64,000 nucleotides of DNA from Pyrocephalus nanus (GCA_038380795.1 CM076262.1:72312629-72376628), one strand, 5' to 3'; numbered from the stretch's first letter, positions 28,601 through 43,600 are shown. Numbers and translations: made by a program. The notes: a model not told the origin generated them from the letters alone.

Positions 28601-31600
28601 ATTACAGTTCAGTCCTCACTTACAAGAAGCAGTGTCGTTACTGCGAAGGAATTAACACAGAAATTATGTTTTCCTGTGGGCAGATTCATTTGGTGCATGG
28701 AGAAGCTGGTGGTGGTTTGATTTGCATCTTTTGTTTCCAGGGGGCAGCTGCAGCAGTGAGGCAAAAGTGGTGGCTCTGTGAGCTGGCATTTCAAAATCTT
28801 TAAGTAGGTCACAGAGGGGTAGGAGCGTTCGCCTGGCTGAACTGTCAGCTCAGCTCCTGTGATGGGAGTGCTGGTGGATCAGCTCACCTGGCAGGGTGGT
28901 CCCCTTGAGACAGGTCCTCTGGATGACCACTTAAAGCAGTGCAGAGACCTGAGGGAAGGATGGGGGCGAGGGGAAATCGCTTCTCCCTGTATTTCTGTGC
29001 CCGTCCTTGCTTTGTGAGAGTGCAAAGCTGTAAGACCCTGTTATTATCAAATTAAAAAAGCAAACAAAAAGACAAACAAAAACAAACCCCAAACAGAAAC
29101 CCAACGAAACAAAAAGCAACAGGAAAAAAAAAAGAGAAGGAGAAAAAAGACTTGCATGCAGCTTAATGTGAGTTCCCAAATGAAACTAGTCTTCCTGCAG
29201 AAACAGACCTCTCCTTCTGGTAGGCTGGTAATTAGTTACTCAACAGATTCAAACAGTGGCAATTTAGCAGAGACCCTGAGGTTCTGTGGCTGCCTAAATA
29301 GGCTATGCAGATTAGGTCAGTATTATGTGCTGCTCTGTAACCTCTGTGTATTTCTGCTTCATATTTTGTGGTTAAACACTTTTTCTGTCTTGTTTCTGAA
29401 GCACGGGACCAGGCTTGCAAGGGAAGGTGTTTGTGCCTCCATGCTGCTTTTTTATTATAAAAAAATAAATTCTATATACTAAAAACTGTCATATTCCTGT
29501 TAACTCATTACAAAACTGAGAGATTCACTGAATTCAGCCCTCCCCTGCCGACTGCTCAGCAGTTTCAGTGAATCAATGGTTTTCTCATGCAACAGTTTTC
29601 CTGTAACATTTCCATCCGTGCCTTAATGGGAGCCATCTGAAAAAGTGCTGTGTGCCACCTGAGCCACCAGGTGCTTGCAGGGTTAAGTTGGTGTGATCCA
29701 GTAATTCCTCAGGTGTGACAACCTCTCCCACTGACCTCTGCCCGTTCCTGAAATCCAAGGCAGGGAGGGGTGAAGTGAGGATCTGCGGGAAGCAGCATCC
29801 CTGCAGTGCCCCCTGGGAAGAGGGCACCCATTCAGACTGAACTGTAAGCCCGTTGACTTAATTACAAATTGGATTAGAGGAGCTAATCTTTGATTCCGTG
29901 GTGTAACACCAGGCTGCTGGAAGGACTGTCGGGGATTGGCAGTGGCGTGAGGGCTCTGGAGGCACAGCCAGTTCCTGTCCTTTTAGACCCAGATGCTGGC
30001 AGGACCTGTGAAGTCCTGATGGTGTGCCAGGGAAGAGCCTTAGGGATTTTAAGGCCCTTGCTGCAGCATCGTGGTGGTCAGGGCTGCTTTTTAAAAGGTG
30101 TATGCATAACTACTTTTGATGGATTACACACCTGCTTGCCTTAAAAAAAATAAAAAATATTTGGTGGGGTTCTTTTGGTTTGTTTGTTTTTTATTTTTTA
30201 AAGCACCATCAGTTTCACTGTTTGTTCTACCTGAACAAACCCCTGGGAAAAAAACCTGTGAGAAGGAACATAAACACTGTAAATTGTGCTGCTGGAATAA
30301 TATTCCTGTAGTATGTGGTCCCAGCTTTTGAGACCTTTGTAAGTGCTGTGTGACCTGGGAACTCAAGGTGACCCAGAATCTCCTGAAATGTCCTTGCAGC
30401 ATACAGGGGCTTGTGTTGGCTAAGGGTGAGCTCTGCCTAGTGGGATTGCTAGGCTGGAGAGCTCAGTCAGGCTGTATTTATGTTACAGATTGCAGTGGAG
30501 CATAAAGCATGCAAGAGATTGCTCTAAATTGAGGCTGTACAGCTACCTGGATTTGAGCTGGGCATTGCAGTGTGAAGCTCACCAGGTTTATTTTGCACCC
30601 TGAGCACAAAAGTAACCTTTCTCCCACAGAGCTGTTCTAACTCCAGACCTTAAGTGGCTTTGACCTCTGTTTCAGGGGAGGATTCCTGTCTCACCAGTCT
30701 TTTTTGCCTGAGTCTTTTCTCTCTCTGCAGTGTGGATAATGACATTCTCCCCGTTTCCTGTAGGTGGTTGGATGAATCCATCATTCAAGACATCACACCC
30801 AAGCTGCTTGGGGAATGGCCCAACACTTACACCTACACCAAAGCCTTGTCAGAGTACCTGATTCAGCAAGAGAAAGGGAACTTGAACATTGCCATCATCA
30901 GGCCATCCATCGTGGGAGCCAGCTGGCACGAGCCTTTCCCAGTAAGTGTGGGTGCACCATTCCCTGCTGAGAGCCCTTTGATGCAGCTGGGGATGTGGTG
31001 CTGCCAGCAGTCTCTCCCTCCACTTGGGTAGCAGTGTCCACTTGAGAAGTGGGTACTCCAGTTCATAGGAAAATATAGGAAAACGTGGAGAACCTGTGCT
31101 GGAGCAGAACTGCAAACCTTCTGCAGCATCTTCAGGAAGGACTCTTGTCTCCAAGTGAAAAGAACACATTTAAGCAATAACAAGAGCTGGGGTAGTTATG
31201 GTGCAAAAGGCTGGACTTGAAGCTGATTGTCTGTTCAGACACACAGGGAGCTTCTGTGTTTGAAACATGAGCTCTGAGGGTCAGTTGTATCAGTCCTGAT
31301 GCCTTCTGGTTTGAGTCTTTCCATGGTCTGCTCATCCTATCAGCACCCTAGGCTCCCATGGTCCCTGGAAGCATTGGGTGATGTTGTGTGCAGTTAACCA
31401 ATATCTCTGGTTTATGTTGGCAGTCGTTGAATTTGCCACACTTGGGTGGGCCCGTTGCAGATACAGATGTCAGGCACACGGTAATTAAATGCAGCTGTAC
31501 TTTTGGAAATGAAATCACCCATTAGGCTAAATATATACTGGTAAGAATAATGTGCCCTCGCACTGCAGCCAAATTGGAAAGGCACCAGAAAGTCACCTTT

Positions 31601-34600
31601 GGCTCCTGTGCAGCCCGAAGTGTGCCAGAGATGGCTGAGATAGAGCCGAGGCTCCGGGCCAAGCTCCCCATCCCGGAAAGGCAGAGGCTGTTTCAGATCA
31701 GACTGCTCCCAACTCCAGCTCCCACAAGTGGCAGCTTCCCTGACCTGAAGTAAGGATGGGTTTTAGAAGTGGAATGGTATGGTTGTGGGTTTTTGTTTTT
31801 GTTTTTTTTTTTTACCTTCCTTGCCTTGGAAATCAGCTGGAGCAACCAAATCCCTCCCGGTGACATCGGCATGTTGTCTGCTGGAGGGTAAATAACACAC
31901 CGACTGTTTTCTGCAAGTGTGACAGCACCAAGACACTGCAGTGTTTACAGGCAGATAATTATTCCTGTAGCCAAGAAATGGGGAAGAAGTGGTTTCTAAA
32001 AAACAAGCTTAGATTCTTGTTGCTGGTGGGTAAATTGCAGACAGAACGAGGTGTCCGACAATGTATCCCCCTGGTACGGGTTGGTGTCCTGGCAGCTGTC
32101 ACAGATGGGCTGGCATCCGTCTAAACTGGTGTCTCCTTGCTGCTTTGTCCACACAACACCATTATAGCACTGTCCCAACATGTCACTGACAGTAACACTG
32201 ATCATTCTTCTTTTTTTTGGCAGGGGTGGATCGACAACTTCAACGGGACGAGTGGAATATTTATTGCGGTAGGTCTGGTTACTGTGTAAACTCCCCTTAA
32301 AGTAGAATTCGAGGTACTAAAATAGCAACTTTAGCAGCACCACTTAATGAACTGTGTGCAAAAAAAAAGGATCACAGCAGGTTTCTGGGTCTGGTAGAAA
32401 GATGCCACATGCTTGCCATACATCTGCATGCCTGTAGGATGCAGAAGATGGTCTGTTTGTGCTGAGCTCAAAAAAAAAACCCAAAACATTGAAAGAATAC
32501 ATGTTTCTGCTTCACTAAACATGAATTGCAGTTCTAAAAACTGAAGACACTAAAGGTTTGGGCACATTTGGCCAGATTACCGAAGAGAAGGCAAAAGATG
32601 CATTCTTGAAACTCGGGTAATTCAGAGATGTCAGAGCTTGAATCTCTTCACACAGCTTTATTTTCCAAACCAGGTTCCCATACCATCAATACAAGGCAGC
32701 AGTATTTATCCTTTCATCTCCCTCTGTATGTGTTGTTTCCCAATCCACTGCTATAGTTTGTTCCCCATCCACAGTACCAAAGATTCTGGGTCCCACTTGC
32801 CATTGCTTTGTGCAGGATTTCTCCTTGTGCAGACTGGACTTAAACAATTTGTGTGATTGATTCAGGCTCTGCCAGTGACTTGAATAATTCACTGTATTCT
32901 TGCTTAACACTGGTGTAAATAACTGCTGTGCAAAATGGTGAGGAACAAACCATAAGATAAATAAGAACTTGACAAAATAGTCCCTGTAATATCAAAGTTA
33001 ATCCTTACAATTTCATATATGAATACAGTAAAGTTGCATACCTTTTCTCCTGCCTTACAGGTTTTTTTTTCCTGAACTAAAATCACTGCCTTAGGTCTGC
33101 TTGTCATTGCATCATGCTGCATAGCTATGGGCAGATATTTTTGTTCACATATGATTTGTCCAACTTGATTGCATTGTCAGAACTCTATTGTATAATCAGC
33201 CTGGTGCAGTGTATAAAAGGATTAGTAGTCTGCAATCATAGGAGGGAAGAATAAAATCCAAATATCATTTTGTTAAAAAAAGCTCACTTTTACCTGAAGT
33301 AGAGCATAAATAAAACTGTTACAGTTGCTGCTGGAATCCACAGGACAAATTAGTGTGTATATCCCAGCTAATGCTTTTATCTGAGACCCCACTATACATT
33401 CCAGAGACATTCAACAGCCCCAAAATCTTCTTTCATAGTGGAAGGTGTCTCTGCCCATGGCAGGGGTGGTAGAACAAGACGATCTTTAGGATCCCTTCCA
33501 GCCCAAATCTTTCCACGATTCTATGATATATTTATATGGTTTTCCCTTGACACTCGTACCAGTTCTTCTAAACCAAAACATTTTCTAGCCCTGCTAAATG
33601 CAGCAGCAAACCTGCTGTTGGTTTCAGGTGGGCCAGGTTCTGCATGCAGATGCCAGCCTGTATCTTTAGCTCTAAATTAACTCCATGGCAAGTTAAGATT
33701 ATGAGGTTCTAGGGTCACTGTGGGAAATAGCTTCCCTTCCTTTTTACATAAAAGCTTCGACCTGCACTGAAAGATTTGAAGTAGAGATGGTATTTTTTGG
33801 CTCAGGATTGAAGCTCTGAGGTTTTTCAGTATGGGAGATAAAGAGACAATGAAAGTCGTGTCATCTGCACTCGGCTCTTCAGTACTGAAATATGATATGT
33901 AACTACACTGAGGCTTAACCAAGAAAAAGACAAAGAACAATGACAGTAGATGCAGGGTGTAAAGACCAGATTGTTTGGAATGTTTTCTGGAAGGGAAAGG
34001 TATTTATTATTAGAGACCCAAGAGACTTTTGGTCTCTGGGGTTGGGGCAGGATTAATTAATAAATACAGGAGTTAATGTACTTGGATATGGTGAATTGGT
34101 AATTCCTGTTTGGTAGCTTAAAAATGAATCTTTGAATATCTGAGATGTGCATTAGTTTGATTATCTGAAATTTGTGTCAGTACAGCCAGTTCTCTTGGCC
34201 AGCTGGATTTCAAACTGCACTTATTAGACAAGTAGCTTTGTTTGCCTTAGTTAAGGATGGAAAAAGCAAAAGGGAAGTGTTCTGGTGGTTTGGTTTTGTG
34301 TATTTGAATTGTTACCCCATACCAAAATAATCACTTTTAGCTTCAAACCCAAGCTCATCCTATAGGGAAAACAACCCCCAGATTCAGATTTGGCTCAGAT
34401 GATCCTGGGCAGAATCTGAACTCCAAACCTGGCAAAGACTCTTTTTTTTTTTCCTCAGTCACAATATTTGAGTCTGATCACTTCATTCCGTGAACAGATA
34501 CATTTCTTTTAAATATTCATGAAATGTGGGAGCCCAACTTGTTCTTGATAATCTAATTATGTTTCTCTTGCCTACAGTTTCTCCAGCTGCTGTGGGGAGC

Positions 34601-37600
34601 TGTGTTGATTGAGGAATAAAATGAAATCAGGTTTCTGCTGGGCTGTAATTGAGGCATTTTGTCTCACTGTTCCACATTACTTGCAAAGGCCTTTCTCCCT
34701 GCAAGGCAGCGAAGCTGTAGGGCAGAACTGCTTTAATTTGTGTTCTGGGCAGTGAGTGGCCCCCAAAACACCCCAGCTGGGAGGCCGCCCAGAGACGTCG
34801 GGCTCTGGCTGGGAAATTATTTTGGAGGCTTCAGCTTTTACAATAGCCTCTGTTTCACTGAAGAGAGAAAAAATTAAGGTCCTGATGAAATCTTGCCAGG
34901 GAAATCTCACCCCCCCAGGCACAAGTTGGTGACTGTTCCCCTTCGTTCCCACAGGCAGGCAAAGGGATCCTGCGGACCGTCATCGCCAACAACGAAGCCG
35001 TGGCCGACATGATCCCGGTGGACGTGGCCATCAACCTCACCCTGGCAGCGGGGTGGTACACTGCTGTGCACAGGTGGGGAGGGGCTTTTGGACAGACAGG
35101 GGCATTCACAGCCTGCACCAGCACTTTCAAGGGGAACCAAAAGCTTGCTGAAAACCTGCGCGATAGCCTGGTTGATTCGTTTTCTGGTTCGCGTTTCCCC
35201 CCCCCCCACCCCGGAGTTGGCAAGGACTAAAAGTGTAGAAGAAGCAGTGAGGGCAGGTTTTTAGAGCTAGGAAATCTCTAAAGCTACAGGTGAGACCTCT
35301 TTCTTAGTACAGTCTAGGCTTAGCTGACAAGTCTGCCTCTCAGAAGTCTCTTTTCTTAAGGGCTTTGCAGCAGCTGGTTTTGGGCCTCCTTTTTTTGCTT
35401 TCCAAGTGTCTTCTAGAGTCTCCTTGGTAAAAATGCTGTGCATGTTTTCCTTGGTAAAAATGCTGTGCATGTTTTCCTTGGAAAACACTGCACAATATAT
35501 ATATTTTTTTTTCTGGGCTTGTATGATAGGTTATGTAATGTAAAAAACATCTCCCTTCTATGCGTTGTTGAGAAGGGTATTTATAAGTGACATTAGGGAT
35601 TTAAGTTGAAATTCTGGCCTGACCTAAATCATTAGGAAGGAAGTGCTACCAAAGTAAACCACATGAATTATTCTGGAGGTTTGTGGAACCCTGAGAAATC
35701 AGGACTGGGCAAATAAAAGGTAGAAGTATTTTACTTTGAAAGACCCTCTGAGCTAAGGGTAGAAAAGAGCTACATACATTAAGCAAACTACAGGGAACCT
35801 AAAAGGATCTTGAAGGGCAGCTCACCCAGCTCTTCAGATTTATTTTTGTCATCGTTTTGTCCCCCTCCACCAGCAACAAACAAAGCAGCAAGGTCTGGGA
35901 AAAATAAACACAGCTTCCCCTTGGGAAAAATAAACAAACAGAGGATAAAATAAGGCAGCTGCCTGTCCATAAAGCTGGGAAAGGAGATGATCATGTGCTG
36001 ATGGAGTGTACCTCAGCACACAGGGGGACTGCCTGGCTGTAGCCATGGTAGGAGAAGTCTTGTTTTTCTGAGTTCTCACTGTTCTCACACAAATAATTAT
36101 CAGGCTAAGGGAGCAATTGCAGAACTATATTTAAAGCTGTGGGCACAACCCCAAGGTCAGCAATCTTTGTACGAAAATCGAGCCTGAACGTTGTGTAGAT
36201 TTGATTTGCCTGAGAGAGTTTTTGGGTTTAGGTGCTGCCTTGAAGAACAGCATTTGTGGTTTAAAATTAATTTGCTTTCAGATCATCTAATTGGAAAGCT
36301 GGTGTCCTTTCGGGGCAGGTGACGTTAGCAACAGAAATTGGATTCTAAAAGTGAGCAGAGAGTTGCAGTCTGCACTGCACAGGGTAGAAGCACTGCAAAG
36401 CTCTGGAGAGCACCCAGGTCACCGACTCAGCTGGAGTGTGAGGAGTGGGAAAGAATCAGCAGGGAGAGACCCTTCCCTGGGAGCTGGGAAAATGGACCCA
36501 GAGCTCGGCACGCCCATCAGGCCAAACCATTCAGCCAAGGATTGGTGATGATGGTTAAGATACAGCCAAATGTCACGATTTCAAAGCATTATTAAGAAAG
36601 GCACCATTAAAACTGTGCAGTATCCGAGTGGGTTTTTCAAATACCGGTGTCATCACTTGCAGGCTCAGGTCAAGAGGACTGTTTGACTAATTCTTGCCTT
36701 ATGTTGTTGAAGGAAGAAATAAAACCAGTATGATCTGTGTTTAGTTCCACACCCCAAAACCCGAGGTTTGCTTGGTATGAAAATGAGAATTTTGTTGAAA
36801 AACATTGATTTTATAATCTCTACCCTAAGAAATGGAGTTTAAAAGTGGCACAAATCATATGCATCAAGTATATTATTGGAAAATACACAGGTTGGCTCGG
36901 GCCTATTATTTACAATATACTCAGAGAAACTAGTTTTTTTAAAAATCAGAAATTTGTCAGTGTGCATGCTTTCCTTATAATTTTTATCCTTGTTGATGAT
37001 AGATGGATTTCCTAAACCCCATCTGTCTTTATTAACTTCATATGCTTTCCAGAATCTGACTGAATCTTATCAAAACTTCCTATTTTACACTGTATTTTCA
37101 CCTGTGATTGCTGGGAGGGTGAAGGTGTTGGACTCAAAATCCAGTTAGGGATTCCCTAATAACATTTGAATTCTGCTCACAGCCAGAGAGGTTTTTGGGG
37201 CTCTGAGCAACCTGGTCTAGTGGGAGTTGTCCCTGCCCAGGGCAGGGGGCTGCAATAAGATGGTCCATAAAGACCCTTCTGACCATTCTATGATCCTGTG
37301 ATGAAAAATGCCCTCTTCTGCATTTTTTTATGTTACTGTTTCTTGGGCTTTGAAATCTCATACTCTATTAATAAACCTTTGGGTGCTTTTCTTCACTATC
37401 TTGAAATAATACTTCTTTTTCTTTCTCCAGACCAAAAAACTTGTTGGTGTACAACTGCACAACGGGTGGAATCAACCCTTTCTTCTGGGGAGAAATGGGT
37501 AAGTTCTAACTCAAATTGAGAGCATCGTGTTCCTCACAGTGTCAAACATCAACAGGATTCCTCAGACAGGCTTTGAGAAAGTGGTTTCCAGTATTTAGGT

Positions 37601-40600
37601 GGCATTCACTGTCTGCCATTCGAGTGTGTGTGGGAGGCCCAGCTGCAGTCAGGGAGGGTCCAGTGAGGAAAAGCTCCTGGTGCTGAGCATTCAGCTCAGG
37701 AAAACCTCTGTTCAGCTTTCATTGTGGGCATTATCATAGAAAAACCCAGAAAAAAAACCCCAAACCATGCTTGGCTGCTCTGAGGTTTTAAAGTGTGTGA
37801 GAAAAGGAACAGAGAAGCGGTCCCTTAATTCTATGAGAGGCTGCTCTGTGTAGCTCCAACAGGACACCTTCCAACACCTCCCACTGTCCCAGGTTGCTCA
37901 GAGCCCCATCCAACCTGGCCTGGGACACTTCCAGGGATGGGGCAGCCACAGCTTCTCTGGGCAACCTGTGCCAGGGCCTGCCCACCCTCACAGGGAACAA
38001 TTTTTTCCTAATGTCTAACCTAATTTTCACCTCTTTCAATTTGTCCTATCAACAACCTTATTAGAACCTTGATTGTGAATGAAAATTAGTATATTATTGG
38101 CACTGCATTCCTTCCCAGCAGCCCATCCCAGACTGCTTATCACCACCCCTCTGCCAGGAGTAATCACCTTTGCAAACCTTCAGTGAGCCCTCCCTGCCAG
38201 CTACATGGGGAACTGTAAATAGAGGGCTTTTGCTAATCCTTTTGGGTTTTTTTTTTTTGGAGAACATGCTGCAAAGGGGAAGATCTCTGTACCACAGCCC
38301 ACAAGGTGACCACAGGATAACCACAATCATTGCAGTGTGGGAGCAGAAGGGATGGCAGTGAGCTTTAGCTGTTCAGATGCAAGATGATTTGCAGCAGAAC
38401 CGGTCTTCGGCCAGTAAACTCGCAGTGCTCGAGATACAAAAGCGAGGAACTTGCACCAAAATTGAGTTGCATTATTTTAGAAGTCGTTGGTGTCTCAGCA
38501 TAGCATCTAAGTGGCCTAACAAGCTGCTGCTGTTTAGAAGAAGTTCAGCAAAAGTCACTGCTTGAAATGCAATAATGAGCTGACCACAGGCACACAAGAG
38601 GGTCCTGCCTGAGTGGTATGATTGAAATCTGCTTATCTGAGGATGATCTGGATGTTTCTTGTGACTTGCAAATTCTCATCTGATTTTCTATTTGTAACAT
38701 AAGCTCAGAGACTAAACTATAATACGAGCACAGATTGGTGTCGTTAACTCCCGAATCAGTTTTTTAAGACGTGAAAAAAAGCCCACATATTCTTCTTTCT
38801 TGAGCTCAGTGGTGCTCAGGAATAGGAGCACCATCTGTTGATCAGTCCCTGGGATGATAGTCTTATATTCAACTGCTGCAGTTCTATTAAGCCTCTGCAA
38901 TATGCAAATGCCCCAGATATGCACATCTAGATGCCACTCTGTGGCACTGTGCCACTGCAAGAGCTCAGAATTAGATCCAGCATATTTTGTGCCTTAACTT
39001 GCAAAGGGAATGGAAGATTGTTTCCCTATCCCTTGTTTTCAAGTTAAGAGTGCAAGACAGTTTGCTGCCTTAGAGCAGCCAGAGCTCTTTCTGAAAACAG
39101 GCTGTTGTTTGTGGTTCAGGTGTGGCTTGAAAGGATGTAATGAAGTTTTTTTAAATGTGTGTGTAAGTGACCTGTCCCTGACTCTGACCAGCACAGACAT
39201 CAGCCCCTTTGAAAATCTGATTAGAAATTAAATGCCTTTTTTTTTTTTTTTTTTTTTTTTTAATCCCCAGCAGATCAAAGTGTGCTTTCATTCATCTGAA
39301 GCAGTGTTAGCACTTACCGGTTTCTTTTGCATCTGCTGCAGGTGAAAAACAGAACTGCAGCTCCTTGAAGCGATTCAGGGCTACAACTGCCTGCTTTTCC
39401 TCCTTCATGCTCTGGTGTTTTGATGAGGAGGTTTTTTTTGTCAGCCACTGTTGAGTCTGGAGTATGACTGTGCTTCAGGTAGGCAGCAGATGGAGTCATC
39501 AAGCCAGGAGGGATGATGAGATGATCTTGTCCAAGAGAGAAGTGTGGGTCGAAGGTGTTCACCGTGGGCTGTGCCCAGCTGGAAGGGAGTGATCCTGAGT
39601 GAAATGCCTGTTCCCTTCCAGGGCAGTATGTCATGTCCACGTTCAAAAGGAACCCCCTGGAGCAGGCCTTCCGGACTCCCAACACTCACATGACCTCCAG
39701 CTACTTGATAAACCAGTACTGGATCACTGTCAGCCACAAGGCGCCCGCCATCCTCTACGACCTGTACATGAGGCTCACGGGGAGAAAGCCCAGGTAGGAA
39801 ACCATGAATTAATTCAGCCTCCTGCCACTGTGGTGGGGAGAAGGTGTCCAACCAGTGATGAGAACTGGCTGCCTCAGCCTGGATGGGAGTCCTTGATTGT
39901 CTTTCCATCTCCTTACCTTAAGAAAAAGAAAGAAAATGCGTGGCCATAGCTAAACACAGCCAGGGTGCCCACCCTTTCCACTGCCTGGCTAACAGCACAT
40001 CCTTTAAACTCAGTTTTACACGTTTCAGATGTTCCCCAGGCAGGAAGGCTGTTCTCTGTCTAGCCAGATCTCCACCACTGCAGCTCCCCGATGTGATTGC
40101 CCCTCTCTGCCTTGACCTTGCATAAGGACGTGTGATTGGCAAGGCTGACAGCATTCCAGCTAATAATTTTTTTTCCCCATAAATCAGGTGCATAATTAGC
40201 AATTTGCAGCGCTGGCCCAGCCCCCTGAAATCTAGGAAGCAGTTGTTTTTGAAAATTGTGAAATTCGGAGTTGTATTTCGTAGGGCAGCTTCCCATTACA
40301 GGTGGTGTTTGAGCCTTGGCAGTGTTGTGGCTTGGAGGAACAGTGATATTCCTGTCTCTCATGTGCAAGGAATCCTCGTGTGAGTAACACAACTCCAGAG
40401 ATTGTCCTCCTTTACTCCCTGCCACCACAGAGGAAGATTTTTTTTGTGCCACATGAGAACAGCATGCCAGCGCTGTGTGCATGTCAGCTGCTCCTGTGCT
40501 CTTCTGCTAGCTAAGAAGCTGGATTCAGCTGTTTGCAGGCAATTCCCTGGCTGGTGTATTGCTCTCATTTCTCCCTGCTCTGGAGGGAAACTAGTCCATA

Positions 40601-43600
40601 AAAATCCTTCCAGCTATCCAGGAGGCAGGCATTATCTTAGAAATGGAGCTAAACTGAAATTTCAGGAACAGGCTGGAATCTCCAAACTCTGTTGAAATGG
40701 GCAGCAGTAAGAAAAAAAAAAAAAAAAGCACTGCCATTCCAACTGACATTTCTTTTCATAAAGCTGATTGGCATAAGTAACCAATGGACATTGCCCACAA
40801 CACTGTGCTTAAATGTCAAACAGACCTCAGCATGATCTTCTGAACTTTAAGGTTTGCAACTTGAGCAAACACAGCCCAGCAATGAAATTGTGAGTTCACC
40901 AAGTCCTTTTTTTTTTATTAATACAATATCCCTTTTCTTTTTATGCTCCACTTAAGCTCATCCAGGTATTGCTGGAATGTGGTAGGAAGCATAGTAGCAG
41001 CTCATTCTTTTCTCCTTTTCCCACCTAACTAAATATCAGACCTTTGTGGTGTAAGGGCAGTAAACCATATAAAAAAAAAACCAAACAGTTGACTGAATCA
41101 CTGAACCTGTTTTAAAGTTTCCCTTTAGTTTTTCCCTCTGCTTCAAACAGAGCACCTAGGCTTAACTTTCTTCCCACTTGTCACAAGCCATCTTCCAGGC
41201 AATTTCTGGAATTCTTCCCATGACCCTATGCCAGATTTGCAAGCAGAAAGGAGAGATTTCTTTGCCAGGACCAGAACTCAGGCTTCAGTTCTCTACTGTG
41301 TCCATACTCAACTCATCATAAGGTGCTGGGTTATCATCTGGAATAGGTTATCTGGGAGCTGGTTATGGTTTTGTAAGTGTACTGTGTATTCAGGACCACG
41401 CTGATGACCTTCACTAATTTGAATTACAGGCTGCAGTTCCTCCTGTAATTATCACACTCTGTACCCTGTCTACCAAAGGGTAGGTACAAGAGTCATCTCC
41501 TCCATTTTTAGACTTCTATATACAGCCCTCTCCTGAGAAGCTTATTTTAGATGTAACCTTATTTCACATAAATTGCCAGATGTTGAGCAAAACTGCCCTA
41601 AATAGCTTACTGTGGGTGCTGCACATCCATCCATGGCTTAGAGCATTATGTGGTTTTTAACATTAGTAGTCTCCTGGGGAAATCTGTCACACCTGAGAAT
41701 CTGCTCATGCAAGGCTCTGTCTGGGAGGAAATAAAGAAATCATTGCTGTAAACAGTTTTCTAGAAGACAAGATGCGTTTCTGAAGTGTAACTTTTTAAGG
41801 CTATAGAGACAGCTAATTTTTGCTTTATTCCTCTCAGTTCCTCCACAGTGGAGACTTTCTGTTGGATACCTTTATCTCCCACAGAGGCTGCAGAAAAATG
41901 TGTTTCTACTCGGTTGATGTTTTTCAGTTGATGTTTCCTTCCTCCAAATTAGTCAATGTTTTCAGTATTGCAGTCAGTTAATGTATTGATTCACAGCATT
42001 TGAGCTCAGGCTGTTAACATGAAACATGTTTTTCGTAGGTACTTCTTTTCTCTATCTATCTGACCCTTACTTTTGGCCACCCAGATAATGTTGCTTTGGT
42101 TAAATTTACAGACAGAGCTTACTCTGCTCACATGGACAGGAGGCCATGGGAGATGGCCCATTTTCAAAACATAAATGGGGAAACACTGTTGATTCTCATG
42201 TCAGTTTTTCTGGCTTATTCCACTAGCCCTACTAAAGCCTTTAAAGATATTCATGGCTTTTGGGATGCCGGTTTGAGGGGCAACTTCTAGATCTTTGCAA
42301 CCTAGCCATGTATTATGCTTCCCAAGTTCCTAAAAGGTATTGAAATATTCTCAAAGCCTTGCCCCATAGCAGTTGCCTAATCAGGCACAATCAGGAAGAT
42401 TGATCTGAAATAATTTTAGAGTACTTTGACTGAATGCAGTTTATCCAACGTGCTCACAGCTGTTGAGAACGAAGGTTCCTTTAATCTGATGGAATCTTTG
42501 CTTCCAAAGTGACAGCCCCTTTGAGCAGGAGTGCCTGTGTAAGGTTGTAGGGCTGTTTCAGATGGCTTTGGGAGGGCTGCAGAGCTCTCCTCTGAGCTGC
42601 TGGGCTCACTGTGCCTGTCTGTGCTGCTCGGGGTGCTGATGGCAGTGGCAGTGCCCTCTGCGTGGGGACAGCCCCGCCTGGCACCGTCGGTGTTTGTCAC
42701 AGCAGCTGGGCAGCTCAAAACTCCTCTGTTTTCCACAGAAATCAGCCTTTCAGGGCTCTCTCTCTCTTGCCCTTATCCAGGCTGAGGGGACAGGGTGTTC
42801 TCTCAAAATCAGCCGAGCGTTGTATGTCTCACACTTCAGGACAGCTGCCAGGGGCCTTTTGGACTGGGGAAACTGTAAAATAATCCTGCAGGGTAGGACA
42901 GCATTGCTGCCATCCCCTCCTGTATAGGACATTAATATCATAAGAAAAGGCCAAGACACAGGAGAGACCTGAACCTACATTTCCAGGGTCCCCGAAGCAA
43001 GACAAGAAGGATGTGGCCCTGTTGGAGCGGGTCCAGAGCAGGGCCATGAAGATGAGCAGAGGGCTGGAGCATGAAGATGAGCAGAGGGCTGGAGCATCTT
43101 CCCTAGGAAGACAGGTTGAGAGAGCCAGGATTTTTCAGCCTGGGCAAAAGAAGGCTCCAGGGAGAGCTTCTAGCAGGTTTTCAGTACTTAAAGGGGACTG
43201 AAAGAAAAGATGTGGAGGTACTCTTATCATGGAGTGTAATCATAGGATGAGGGGTGATGGTTTTAAATTGGAAGTAGATTTAGATTAGATACTAGAAGGA
43301 ATTTCTTTCCTGTGATGGTGGTAAGACACTGGACTATGGTGATGGTCTGGTGGAAGGTGTCCCTGCCCATGGCAGGGGGTTGGAACTGGATGATCTTTAG
43401 GGTCCCTTCCAACCCGAACCATTCTGTGATTCTCTGATTGTATCTGAAAGTTGAGCAGTGGACGTCTGAGCTTGTCCATACTGCAGATGTAGTCACCTCT
43501 GTACTGGAGCTAACTTCCAAAATCAGAGCCTTGCTTCAGCAGACAACCCAGGCTTGGGAACAGAAGAGAATTTGTGGAGGACCATCCACCTTGGGAGGCA

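Larger units (their letters stand above)
25753..30763 (+). other. FAR intron b-c
   Basis: An intron of 5011 bases. It opens with a G/T-only tract and contains a minus-oriented CR1 end at about 26197-26420, an A-run near 26690-26713, an AACC repeat near 27598-27615 and an A/C-rich stretch near 29050-29145. Nothing coding is recognised. Confidence 0.85.
35074..37430 (+). other. FAR intron e-f
   Basis: An intron of 2357 bases. It contains a C-run near 35200, a 27-bp tandem duplication at 35422-35481 and a plus-oriented CR1 end at about 37192-37300. No coding exon is visible. Confidence 0.85.
37499..39621 (+). other. FAR intron f-g
   Basis: An intron of 2123 bases. It contains a minus-oriented CR1 copy at about 37858-38048 and a 25-base T-run at 39237-39261. 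No coding exon is visible. Confidence 0.85.

Noticed and set aside
31550..31753. 67-codon plus-strand frame within a FAR intron
   Set aside because: The FAR protein is already complete and in phase without it, and no splice borders fit.
42416..42736. 106-codon Ser-rich open frame antisense in a FAR intron
   Set aside because: Low-complexity composition, no splice support, and other frames are open over the same bases.
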